From: CAZIKF01 sp964539825
Lineage (GTDB): Bacteria > Muiribacteriota > UBA6191
Assembly: GCA_964539825.1 (NCBI GenBank)
Contig: CAZIKF010000008.1
Span: 1 to 64,000 of the forward strand
Length of the DNA stretch: 64,000 bases
Direction: 5' to 3'
The notes below the pieces were generated by a model, which did no database searches, had not been told where the DNA came from, and saw only the letters and a program-made list of their open reading frames with translations. The translations under genes were made by a program, and so were the position numbers. The number at the start of each line of letters is the position of its first letter. The first letter of the stretch is position 1. This document shows positions 52,059-60,605 of this stretch, piece after piece.

Positions 52059-52886
52059 TCACATTTCTCCGAATATTTTCCGGTCCCACCACGTAAGACT
52101 ATAACTCTTCTCCAGTGCTGTGAAGCCAACCTTTTTATAGGCGTTAATGGCATGATAGTCATCAACAGCTACCATCACCAAAGTCGAGACCTCAAAGTTT
52201 TCAATAGCATGGATACAGGAGTGGTAGACTAAAGTCTGGCAAATCCCCCTTCGGTAGTACTCATGATGGGTAGCTACTTCATTAAACCTGGCAATTCCAT
52301 CCTGGTGATAAAGTCCCAGGTCGCCGACCAACTTCCCTTCCAGATAGGCTCCGAAACGGTGACCAAATTTTCTCTTACTTAGCTCCTTGAAGGTTTTGAT
52401 ACGTGATTTTTGAAACTCAATTTGGGAATCAATGGATCTGGACGAATTGGGATTTACGTGAACTTCTGGCAGCGAGTTCCAATCCGCTTCGGAGACGATT
52501 GGTTTTACCACAATGTCTTTGTTAATCTTGGGAGGCAATTCAGGTCGCTTTGTGACCAGGGTTGTCTCAATGTCCAACCTGAAACCATGATCCATAAATG
52601 ACTTTAAATAGGTAGGGTTAAAGTTTGGACTATCCCAAGTGAACGTGTAGAACGTGGGGTTCTCAGTTTCGAACTCCATTTGATAGAGCCTTTTCCAGTC
52701 CTTGAAAACATCTCGCTCAGGAGCTTCACGGAAAATGAGAAAATTTCCCCAGAAATAGTTGGGCTGACTTGAGGTTTTCCACACCAGGTAATCCCCCCTG
52801 TCCAAGATCTCAGCTTCAAACTGGGCCGGAATCAAATCTGTTATAAGAGACAGAGTTTTTAGTCCAAATTTGTTCATAGTTTTCAT
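52059..52886 (-). CDS. GNAT acetyltransferase, two-domain type
   Basis: The 275-residue protein has a degenerate N-terminal half and a C-terminal GNAT domain. The motif 'NEVATHHEYYRRGICQTLVY' gives the acetyl-CoA binding turn (R-R-x-G-I/A), followed by 'MVAVDDYHAINAYKKVGF', the usual GNAT end. Substrate is unknown. The gene is followed immediately by the small membrane protein gene. Confidence 0.85.
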   Translation of the reverse strand: MKTMNKFGLKTLSLITDLIPAQFEAEILDRGDYLVWKTSSQPNYFWGNFLIFREAPERDVFKDWKRLYQMEFETENPTFYTFTWDSPNFNPTYLKSFMDHGFRLDIETTLVTKRPELPPKINKDIVVKPIVSEADWNSLPEVHVNPNSSRSIDSQIEFQKSRIKTFKELSKRKFGHRFGAYLEGKLVGDLGLYHQDGIARFNEVATHHEYYRRGICQTLVYHSCIHAIENFEVSTLVMVAVDDYHAINAYKKVGFTALEKSYSLTWWDRKIFGEM

Positions 52887-52923
52887 CTTTAACTACTAAA
52901 GTCAAACAAACTTCCTGACCACA

Positions 52924-53406
52924 TCAAAGGACAAGTTGCCAGTACCCAACATCAATCCACTGGTCAAACTTCCGACCAATTTCTTGGAAAGATCCAACTC
53001 TTTGGAATCCAAATTTTTCATGAAATTCGATACTTGCTGGATTTGGTAAGGAGATTACCGCAATAACGCTATGCCTTGATCGTTTACGAAGCTCAGAGAG
53101 TAAGTCATTATACAATTGTGTACCAATTCCACGACTGCCCAGGTTTGGAGTTACATAAACGGTGCTTTCCACAGTAAACCGATAAGCGCTTCTACTTCCC
53201 CAGCTACCCGCGTAGGCAAAGCCGATCAGTTTTTCATCCTCAACAAAAACAAGCCAGGGCAATGATTCAGTGACGTCGAGGATACGGTTTTGCATAGCCA
53301 CAAGAGACACTGGATGCTCTTCAAAGGTGGTGGTGGTATTCAAAACGTAGTAGTTGTAGATGTCACAAATTTCTTGAGCATCAGATACAAGACTATTACG
53401 AATCAT
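52924..53406 (-). CDS. GNAT acetyltransferase of the phosphinothricin/L-amino acid N-acyltransferase group
   Basis: The 160-residue protein starts 'IRNSLVSDAQEICDIYNYYV' and has 'TTTTFEEHPVS', 'GFAYAGSWGSRSAYRFTVES', 'RGIGTQLYNDLL' and 'EFHEKFGFQRVG' in the order seen in PAT/MnaT proteins. These acetylate phosphinothricin, methionine sulfoximine or related amino acids. The true substrate is unknown. It diverges from proB. Confidence 0.88.
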   Translation of the reverse strand: MIRNSLVSDAQEICDIYNYYVLNTTTTFEEHPVSLVAMQNRILDVTESLPWLVFVEDEKLIGFAYAGSWGSRSAYRFTVESTVYVTPNLGSRGIGTQLYNDLLSELRKRSRHSVIAVISLPNPASIEFHEKFGFQRVGSFQEIGRKFDQWIDVGYWQLVL

Positions 53407-53427
53407 TTTTCCTCTCTTCTTAGTAGT

Positions 53428-53466
53428 GGCCTATTTTGATTTATCAAGGCCAGACAAAACTGGCCT
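53428..53466. promoter_or_regulatory. overlapping inverted repeats between the PAT-like gene and proB
   Basis: Three related arms lie in a row: TGGCCT (53428-53433), AGGCCAG (53447-53453) and CTGGCCT (53460-53466). The middle arm can pair with either outer arm, so two mutually exclusive hairpins are possible. A TACAAT box (53489-53494) lies closer to proB, so the structure may be an operator rather than an RNA leader of proB. Confidence 0.35.
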
Positions 53467-53504
53467 GTTCCCAGAAAATCCTAAACAGTACAATGTGACT
53501 TCCT

Positions 53505-54632
53505 ATGCAGTACGATTTTTCCAAGATAAAGACCCTGGTTGTTAAAATTGGTACTACTTTACTGAGTAACGAAGACGGGTTTGACGGATCGATCTTGGAG
53601 AACCTGGTTCAGGATATGGCTCGGGTGAAACGTACCTATGATCTGAACCTTTTAATCGTTTCATCGGGTGCTATTGGCTGCGGGATGGATCGTCTGGGTA
53701 TGGCTGAACGACCTACCTTACTCCCCCTGAAACAAGCCACTGCAGCTGTTGGACAAGCCCGTTTAATGCATTTATACGAGACATTGTTCCGAAGCTCTTC
53801 AGAAGGACTTAAGACTGCCCAGGTATTGTTGTCAACCCGTGACTTAGATGACCGTCAATCGTATTTGAATGTACGAAATACGATTAATACCCTGTTTGAA
53901 TTCGGTGACATTGTTCCCATTGTAAACGAAAACGATTCCACCGCAACCCATGAGCTTCGCTTTGGAGATAACGACACCCTATCTGCGCGGGTAGCCTCGA
54001 AAATAGATGCGGATTTACTCATTGTGCTGAGCGACATCGATGGCTTGTACAGAACGAATCCTACCAACGACCCAGACGCTAAATTGATTGCCCGGGTTGA
54101 AAAGGTGACGGAAAACATCGAGACTTTTGCTGAGGACACGTCGGCTGCCTCTTCAATTGGCGGTATGAAAACAAAACTTGAGGCTGCCAGAATCGCCTAT
54201 TCCTCAGGTTTGCCCATGGTGATTACCAACGGGCATCGCAGGAAAATAATCTCCGAGGTGCTTGAGGGAACCGCTCCCATGACGTTGTTTAGCGCTAAGG
54301 AAAACTCACTGGCTTCGAGGAAGCGCTGGATCGCGTTTGGGGCTTCTATGAAGGGCCGCATTTATGTGGACGCGGGTGCGCGAAATGCTTTGGTGCAGCT
54401 AAACAAGAGTCTGTTACCCGCCGGGATGGTTCGAATCGAGGGTCGATTTGAGCCTGGGGATGCCGTGAGCATACTGGGACCTGATGGCTGTGAAGTAGCC
54501 CGTGGATTAGTCAATTACTCCTCGGGTAAAATGAGCAAAATCTGCGGAGTGAAGACGCATGAGATCGCGACCCACCTGGGACGAAAAGACTACGATGAGG
54601 CAATTCACCGGGATAACCTGGTTGTCGTCTGA
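53505..54632 (+). CDS. proB: glutamate 5-kinase with PUA domain
   Basis: This is the first step of proline synthesis: glutamate plus ATP to glutamyl 5-phosphate. The amino acid kinase domain (about 1-260) has 'LVVKIGTTLLS', 'LLIVSSGAIGCGMDRLG', 'VPIVNENDSTA' and 'IGGMKTKLEAARIA'. The PUA domain (about 275-375) includes 'GRIYVDAGARNAL'. Length 375 is normal. proA follows 38 bases later. The ATG may be almost leaderless if the TACAAT box at 53489 is the -10. Confidence 0.95.
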   Translation: MQYDFSKIKTLVVKIGTTLLSNEDGFDGSILENLVQDMARVKRTYDLNLLIVSSGAIGCGMDRLGMAERPTLLPLKQATAAVGQARLMHLYETLFRSSSEGLKTAQVLLSTRDLDDRQSYLNVRNTINTLFEFGDIVPIVNENDSTATHELRFGDNDTLSARVASKIDADLLIVLSDIDGLYRTNPTNDPDAKLIARVEKVTENIETFAEDTSAASSIGGMKTKLEAARIAYSSGLPMVITNGHRRKIISEVLEGTAPMTLFSAKENSLASRKRWIAFGASMKGRIYVDAGARNALVQLNKSLLPAGMVRIEGRFEPGDAVSILGPDGCEVARGLVNYSSGKMSKICGVKTHEIATHLGRKDYDEAIHRDNLVVV

Positions 54633-54670
54633 GAAGAAATCTATGAACCAGGATTTTGGAGGTGAGATTT

Positions 54671-55939
54671 GTGGCATCAGAACACCAGTCTTTGCATGAG
54701 GAGCTCCAGGCAATGGGTAAGCAAGCCCGTCAGGCCTCGGATACATTACGATCACTCTCTTCTACCTTAAAAAACAAGGCTCTCCTGGAAATTGCACGTC
54801 AGCTTCGCGCAGCCAAAGAAGAACTTCAGCTTGAGAACAACAGGGATCTTAAAGCTGGTGCTGAAAAAGGCTTATCTCAGGCCATGCTTGATAGGTTGGA
54901 GCTGAGCAGTTCCCGTATCGAGTCGATGGCCCATGGCCTTGAGGTCGTTGCTTCACTTCCTGATCCGGTAGGTGAAATAACGAATCAAACGATTCGTCCC
55001 AATGGACTTCGCATCGCACAGATTCGCCAGCCCATCGGGGTGGTGGGAATTATTTATGAAAGTCGACCCAATGTCACTGCAGATGCCGCCGGATTATGTC
55101 TAAAGTCAGGGAATGCCTGTATTTTGCGCGGGGGTTCCGAAGCGATTCATACCAATGTAGCCATCGCCAGGACTTTCATTGAAGCGGCAATAGCAGTTGG
55201 GATACCCAAAGGAGCTGTGCAAATCCTGGGGACCCCGGACCGTAGCGCGGTGGGTGAGATGCTAAAGTTGGATCGCCTTATAGATGTGATCGTACCGCGA
55301 GGAGGTCGATCCCTGATTGAACGCATCTATGAAGAGTCCCGCATTCCCGTAGTGGCCCACCTCGATGGTATTTGTCATACCTATGTGCATTCCCATGCAG
55401 ACCTTGAGATGGCCCATTCCATATGTATAAACGCAAAACTACAGCGTCCGAGTGTCTGTAACGCAATGGAAACTCTACTGGTGGACAAGCGCATCGCCAA
55501 AGACTTTTTACCGATGCTTGCAGCAGAGCTGGAGAAGAATCAATGTGAACTTCGCGGTTGTGAGGCAACCCGGGAACTCATTGAATGCAAAGCTGCGATG
55601 GATTCTGATTGGGTGACTGAATATAACGATAAGATATTGTCAATCCGTATTGTAAGCGGGCTTGAGGAGGCTATTGAGCATATTAATGTCTTTGGTTCGC
55701 ATCACTCCGACGCGATCGTCACCGATAGCTACAAAGCTTCCGAGAGATTCCTCGATGCCGTCGATAGCGCAGCGGTGTATGTGAATGCCTCTACTTACTT
55801 CACTGACGGATACGAATTTGGCCTGGGCGCTGAACTTGGCATTAGCACTAGCAAGCTGCACTGTCGTGGACCCATGGGACTCGAGGGACTGACGACGCTC
55901 AAGTACATCATTCGAGGTTCAGGACAAATCCGCACCTGA
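54671..55939 (+). CDS. proA: gamma-glutamyl phosphate reductase
   Basis: This NADPH-dependent aldehyde dehydrogenase-fold enzyme reduces glutamyl 5-phosphate to the semialdehyde, taking the product of ProB. Marks are 'IRQPIGVVGIIYESRPNVTA', 'DRLIDVIVPRGGRSLI' and the catalytic Cys in 'LQRPSVCNAMETLL'. The late 'GFELGLGAELGIST'-like block is present. I set the start at GTG 54671, which has a perfect GGAGGTGA site 5 bases upstream; a TTG at 54656 is less likely. Confidence 0.95.
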   Translation: MASEHQSLHEELQAMGKQARQASDTLRSLSSTLKNKALLEIARQLRAAKEELQLENNRDLKAGAEKGLSQAMLDRLELSSSRIESMAHGLEVVASLPDPVGEITNQTIRPNGLRIAQIRQPIGVVGIIYESRPNVTADAAGLCLKSGNACILRGGSEAIHTNVAIARTFIEAAIAVGIPKGAVQILGTPDRSAVGEMLKLDRLIDVIVPRGGRSLIERIYEESRIPVVAHLDGICHTYVHSHADLEMAHSICINAKLQRPSVCNAMETLLVDKRIAKDFLPMLAAELEKNQCELRGCEATRELIECKAAMDSDWVTEYNDKILSIRIVSGLEEAIEHINVFGSHHSDAIVTDSYKASERFLDAVDSAAVYVNASTYFTDGYEFGLGAELGISTSKLHCRGPMGLEGLTTLKYIIRGSGQIRT

Positions 55940-56015
55940 AGTAAATCCACAAGTAGGGTGTTTAGTGGCCAGCCCCAGGCTGCAAGAAGGAGAGTTTGAT
56001 CTTGACTTCTAAATT

Positions 56016-56753
56016 CTAGAATTGTAATTCGAGAATTGAATTCACATTCATCTTGGTACTCATTTCTCCCTTTTTCGAGGGTCTCCTGAGTTCTACAAAC
56101 TGGTTGGACTCGTTTCGAATTAAAAGTCCTTCCTCGGCATTGAAGATAAGCTGTGAGCTGCCTTTCATGGTGAGACTCAAGGCGCTGCCAACCTTTTGAG
56201 CATCCGTATCCACCCTGGCGTGAATGATGACGAGAGCTCCCAGAATATTGGTTACTTCGTAAATGATGGAGGTGTCCAGGGGGAAGGTTGGTGTGGAGGG
56301 AATGGTGACTGTCCAGGTACTCCCTATTGAGATGGGTTCTTTGGGTAAAACAAGCTGAAAACTTTTTACCTGGAACTGATGTCCGGTTCCCATCGCTTTA
56401 GGAATCCCTCCCCAGGGTGCGAGAACATATTCTACGTTTTGGCCCGCCGCGGGATGTGCATAAACTTGATCATTCACGGAAATATTTCCCGCCTGAATCT
56501 CGGCCTTTTGCACCAGGTGACCGTTTTCGAGGGTTTTGAGAGTTTTCAGTCCTATATAAGCCTGGGAATTACTGGCCACGTATTTCTGAAATTTTACATT
56601 CGTGAAGAGGGTCTCCGCCCTTGAGAAATAACTATAAACCGACTCTTGTAACCTCGGTTTATAGCGGAGTGAAAGGGTTGGTGATGCTTCTTCCGCAGTG
56701 TAGACACTACAGAAACTAAGGACGAATACGAAGGAAGAAATCCATCTCACCAT
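56016..56753 (-). CDS. secreted beta-rich protein, DUF6263-like
   Basis: From the ATG at 56753 a signal peptide (about 1-19) leads into a beta-rich body. Features such as 'LSLRYKPRLQESVYSYFS' at the front, then 'PISIGSTWTVTIPSTP' and a last part with 'LTMKGSSQLIFNAEEGLLI', are in the style of DUF6263 proteins. Function is unknown. The start lies 38 bases inside the end of the preceding gene, so the group of three minus-strand genes (57769 to 56016) is one operon. Confidence 0.6.
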   Translation of the reverse strand: MVRWISSFVFVLSFCSVYTAEEASPTLSLRYKPRLQESVYSYFSRAETLFTNVKFQKYVASNSQAYIGLKTLKTLENGHLVQKAEIQAGNISVNDQVYAHPAAGQNVEYVLAPWGGIPKAMGTGHQFQVKSFQLVLPKEPISIGSTWTVTIPSTPTFPLDTSIIYEVTNILGALVIIHARVDTDAQKVGSALSLTMKGSSQLIFNAEEGLLIRNESNQFVELRRPSKKGEMSTKMNVNSILELQF

Positions 56754-57336
56754 AATGTTCAATCGACGCAATCTCTGCACCAATGGAGACAAAATGCGTC
56801 ACAAAGTCATCCTGGTATAAAGTTCGGTCGGAAATTACCAACTCTCCTTCGCTGCTCATACAGGAATAAAACTTCTTCAGAATTGTTCCTATTTCGCGAA
56901 CTTTTTCCCTTTCTTTAAGCTCTCCCATGAGCTGTAAGATGACTACTGTCTCAAATTTTAGCTCATCTGGTGACAATTCCTCCAGGCACAAGGGATTCTT
57001 TATTCCCTGGTCCTTCGCGGATTCGCAGGAATCCTTTGAGTAAAAAAGATGAGTACACCCCGGGACTAATTGACTTAAAAAACCAAATTCATCCCCAGCA
57101 ATCAGGCATTTTTTTGCATTGCGATTCTTGAGATACTCTTTACCCAGTCTGGACTCCGCATATTGCAGACCCTTGAGCCGTTCCTTAACGGGACCTATGC
57201 CCTTTCGCAGAATTTGTTTCCCGTTTCTTAGCAGAAAGTCACAGAAAAGCTGCTCGCCATAGGTTTCCCAACCATGTGGTTTAAGGGACTTTTCGAATCT
57301 ATCCCGTAGAAATGTAATGGTTTCCTTATCGAACAT
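56716..57336 (-). CDS. methyltransferase-like protein with degenerate SAM motif
   Basis: The 206-residue protein begins MFDKETITFLRDRFEKSL; an upstream extension of the frame lies in another gene and is not used. The middle reads 'KKCLIAGDEFGFLSQLVPG', which takes the place of a methyltransferase motif I without its Gly-rich turn. 'VVILQLMGELK' and the final beta hairpin 'SEGELVISDRT' look like motif IV and post-motif strands. It may be inactive or very diverged. The start overlaps the stop of the upstream gene by 11 bases. Confidence 0.5.
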   Translation of the reverse strand: MFDKETITFLRDRFEKSLKPHGWETYGEQLFCDFLLRNGKQILRKGIGPVKERLKGLQYAESRLGKEYLKNRNAKKCLIAGDEFGFLSQLVPGCTHLFYSKDSCESAKDQGIKNPLCLEELSPDELKFETVVILQLMGELKEREKVREIGTILKKFYSCMSSEGELVISDRTLYQDDFVTHFVSIGAEIASIEHYGEMDFFLRIRP

Positions 57337-57769
57337 GATAATCAACGAGTGCTGTGACTCCAACCTCCTGTACACGTTCAAGCTTTGTAGAGGATGTGGT
57401 CGGAACAAAGGCGCTGACTCGAAATCTACCCCTTTGAAACTGATCTTCAATTCTAAACACCGCACGAACCCTGGCAACTCGCTCCTGAGACCCTGAGACC
57501 TGGGCACCACCGAGGGCGGTACGGTCTCCAAAACTAAAGAGTGGTACAACCTTGGTGGACTGCTTGTTGGGAACACCTTTATTGAGTGTCACACCATTGA
57601 TGAAATTATCAAGTTGGGTAGAAAACTTCCGAATGACTCCAGCTATAGCAACCGCTGTCCCAGTCTTTTTCAGAGTATCCTTGAGAAAATTCTTAAGATT
57701 GAACGAATCAAGAGAAACTACAGAGACGCTGGCAAGGATCATGCATAATATGAGGGTGCGAAGGGACAT
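57326..57769 (-). CDS. small secreted protein of unknown function
   Basis: The 147-residue protein has a signal peptide (about 1-20), then a helical part with 'LKDTLKKTGTAVAIAGVI' and a beta-rich C-terminal half. The latter includes 'RVRAVFRIEDQFQRGRFRVS' and ends 'VGVTALVDYHVR'. No family is recognised. It is the first of three overlapping minus-strand genes. Confidence 0.55.
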   Translation of the reverse strand: MSLRTLILCMILASVSVVSLDSFNLKNFLKDTLKKTGTAVAIAGVIRKFSTQLDNFINGVTLNKGVPNKQSTKVVPLFSFGDRTALGGAQVSGSQERVARVRAVFRIEDQFQRGRFRVSAFVPTTSSTKLERVQEVGVTALVDYHVR

Positions 57770-57871
57770 ATTCTTCTCCTTTCCTACGTCCTGGTTGGAA
57801 ACAGTTTTAGAAAATCGAGCCCATTCTAAGATTTATTAAAATCGGGATCAAGAAATATGCCGATTAAATGC

Positions 57872-60448
57872 TTACTCATTTCGCAAGTGGTATAGGAGCT
57901 TTCGATACGGACTCTTATCAGAGATTGAGGAAAGTAATTCAAGGATGGAGTTCTTATTCCCCGAATTAACCCAGGAAAGATCACCCATGAGCTTAGAGTG
58001 AAGATTACTGGATTCATAGTAGGCCTTTGAAATCCTCTCCATTCTCTTTGCAATCGACGGCTCTAAGAGAGCAAGAAGGTCATTTAGAAATTGCCTTCGC
58101 CGCGCTGCGTCTCTAATTCCCTCCAGCCCAAATCCAAGGTATAAAACTCTTCCGTTTTCATAGGAGTTCAGGACTCCGGCTACTCCCATATAGGAGTAGC
58201 GAATCACATCTTTGGAAGAGTCCAAGACAGCCTTGATGACATCAGGAGCTTTCTGGTTATTTGCGCTGTCTCCACCATTGAGCCGGAATTTCTGATCCTG
58301 AAATTGGATCTTCTTAAACATATAGCGTTGACTGCGAAATTCAGCTCCTAAAACGCTGTGATAAAACCCGGTGTCATTGAGATCATTGCCAATACCCTGT
58401 CCCGTGAGTAGTAATTTCCCTCCCAGGCTTAGAAACTGCTTTAGATGTTCACGATTCAAGATGTTGAGGGTGTCCTCTTCATCGTCCCCTGTATACCAGA
58501 TCACGGTTCCATGGGATAAGAGATCAGCCAGATCCACCGACTGACCCGTAGAAGATACCCGGTGCGAAATATCCAATTGTTCTAGACTGGAGCGATAAAA
58601 TTCCTGGTATTTTTCTTGTGAATCATCTACAACGAGTAGAAATGACGGTCCACTGTCAAGCTGCACAAAATGTCTCAGATCGGAGGCTAAATCAATCTCA
58701 ATATCCTCCCTGGCGAAACCAGAAGCGGTCACGCTGACCCGGTACTTTCCATTTGGGATTGAAGCGTTAAAGACTCCATTAGTAGTACGCGCAACCCCCA
58801 ATTCAGAATCATGGAAGACAATCCAGGCATCCTGAGTTCGTAGCCCTTCGCTCTTCATTTCAATCGTCAAACTGGAGTGTGGTTTGGGCACCAGATCCAC
58901 GCTTAATGAAGTGGTTGAACGTTCTTTAATCTTGAGTTTCTTCTGATAAGTCTCATAGCCGAAGGTGTGTATCTGAAGATCGTATTCTCCACCCTTCAGG
59001 GCCAGGTCAAGGGCATGACCCGGTCTTAGCGAATAAATTTTATCTCCGGGCTGAATCATTACTTTCAGATCATATTCTCCACCATTCATCTCAACCAATA
59101 GTCTGCCTCTCTGGAAGACTTCCTCGACCGCCGCGAGAGCATTGACCCTGCCGTAACCAAAGCTAAAGTCTGGACCCTCTTCTCCCAGGTCCAGAGCAGT
59201 AGAGCTTAGAATTTCTTCCAAACCGGCCACACTTAGTTCGGGGAAAGCCTGAACCATCAGGGCAAAGACTCCTGCCACGTGAGGTGCTGCCATGGAAGTG
59301 CCGCTCATCTCCACATAACCCCCGGTATGTTTAGCTGAGTACACATTAACGCCCGGAGCAGAAACATTTGGTTTTAAATAAGAGACTCCCTGCCACTTCA
59401 TAATGCCTCTTGAAGAGAAACTGGCAACCTGATCGGAAGAATCAGTGGCTCCAATCGCGTTAGACTCCACAAATCCACCTGGAACTCCAATGGTTCCCGA
59501 GTAAGGACCCGAGTTACCAGCCGAAAAAACAGGAACAATTCCCATTTCTCTCCAGGTTTTTACGGCATCCTGATAAAGGCCCGGATCCGAAAGTTTTTTT
59601 AGTTTCCACCCCCAGGAGTTAGAAACAATCCTTGGCTGATCCTGAGTATCAGGATCACCATCTGGGTCGGCAATCCACTGCATGGCTTCCAATTGCTTGG
59701 AGATTTCGGTGCTGGCATTATCTCGAAAAATCTTCCCAACGATGAATTTCACATCCGGGGCCACTCCAATGGACTTACCGCTGTGGTCTCTTCCACCGAT
59801 AGTTCCCAGGCAGTGAGTGCCATGACCATGCCCATCATTGGGTAGATTGGGTGGCTTTTCAGACACAAAATCACGTGCCAGAATCACACGTCCGGAAATG
59901 TCAGGATGATCCGCGTACCCGGAGTCAAGGAGGCCTACGGTGACTCCCTTGCCTGTAAGCTTATAAAGCCTTCTTACTTCGGGAATTCCAAGCTTGATAA
60001 GACCATAAGTGAATTTGGAATCCACGTCTGTTTCCCTTGAGCCCCCTTCTTGAGGTTCCTCTAAATAGAGAGTTTTATCAGCAATAATTGACTCTAAATC
60101 CTCTCTCTTTGCTAATTTTTCAACCATCGACATCCTGGTTTTTAAAATGATTGTGTTGTTTATCCACAAGGAGGTGATCTCTACGCGCTCCATGGGATTT
60201 AAGGACTGAATATCTTTGAGGAAATTCCCTTGAGCGGCCCGAGCTTTTTCCATTTTTCTCATTTGCACACTTTTGACGGACCCAGGAGCTATAGCATTGG
60301 TCTCAGGAGAAAGAAACTTTAGGATCAGAGTCACTTCCTTGTCTCCATTTGCCGCGCTGGCAATTTCCAAATCAGGATCAAGATCAGGTAAAGAATGAGG
60401 GATGGAGCAGAAGCTAATAAAATAGAGGAGCAGCTGAATTAATTTCAT
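57872..60448 (-). CDS. large secreted subtilisin-like protease with C-terminal domains
   Basis: From the ATG at 60448 (858 residues) a signal peptide (about 1-20) is followed by an inhibitor-I9-like propeptide (about 35-130). The S8 domain comes next, with Asp175 (LLDSGYAD), His212 (GHGHGTHCLG) and Ser385 (MSGTSMAAPH). After about 450 come two carboxypeptidase-regulatory/PEGA-like beta modules, for example 'GGEYDLQIHTFGYETYQKKL'. A Rossmann-like C-terminal domain of about 230 residues follows ('SFLLVVDDSQEKYQEF', 'GGKLLLTGQGIGNDLNDTGF'). It is likely a self-processing extracellular protease. A receiver-kinase gene diverges from it. Confidence 0.88.
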   Translation of the reverse strand: MKLIQLLLYFISFCSIPHSLPDLDPDLEIASAANGDKEVTLILKFLSPETNAIAPGSVKSVQMRKMEKARAAQGNFLKDIQSLNPMERVEITSLWINNTIILKTRMSMVEKLAKREDLESIIADKTLYLEEPQEGGSRETDVDSKFTYGLIKLGIPEVRRLYKLTGKGVTVGLLDSGYADHPDISGRVILARDFVSEKPPNLPNDGHGHGTHCLGTIGGRDHSGKSIGVAPDVKFIVGKIFRDNASTEISKQLEAMQWIADPDGDPDTQDQPRIVSNSWGWKLKKLSDPGLYQDAVKTWREMGIVPVFSAGNSGPYSGTIGVPGGFVESNAIGATDSSDQVASFSSRGIMKWQGVSYLKPNVSAPGVNVYSAKHTGGYVEMSGTSMAAPHVAGVFALMVQAFPELSVAGLEEILSSTALDLGEEGPDFSFGYGRVNALAAVEEVFQRGRLLVEMNGGEYDLKVMIQPGDKIYSLRPGHALDLALKGGEYDLQIHTFGYETYQKKLKIKERSTTSLSVDLVPKPHSSLTIEMKSEGLRTQDAWIVFHDSELGVARTTNGVFNASIPNGKYRVSVTASGFAREDIEIDLASDLRHFVQLDSGPSFLLVVDDSQEKYQEFYRSSLEQLDISHRVSSTGQSVDLADLLSHGTVIWYTGDDEEDTLNILNREHLKQFLSLGGKLLLTGQGIGNDLNDTGFYHSVLGAEFRSQRYMFKKIQFQDQKFRLNGGDSANNQKAPDVIKAVLDSSKDVIRYSYMGVAGVLNSYENGRVLYLGFGLEGIRDAARRRQFLNDLLALLEPSIAKRMERISKAYYESSNLHSKLMGDLSWVNSGNKNSILELLSSISDKSPYRKLLYHLRNE

Positions 60449-60605
60449 AGAATTATCTACGCAAAGAGTAATCGATTGTTTCGTGTAATCCAGGGCATAG
60501 AAAAACTCTGGGCGCATCAGAGCAATCAGAGGTGCAATTCAGACGAAATCAGGATAGAATTTCGAATATTTGTCTACTCTGTCCCGGCCTGACTCACGAT
60601 TAGTC

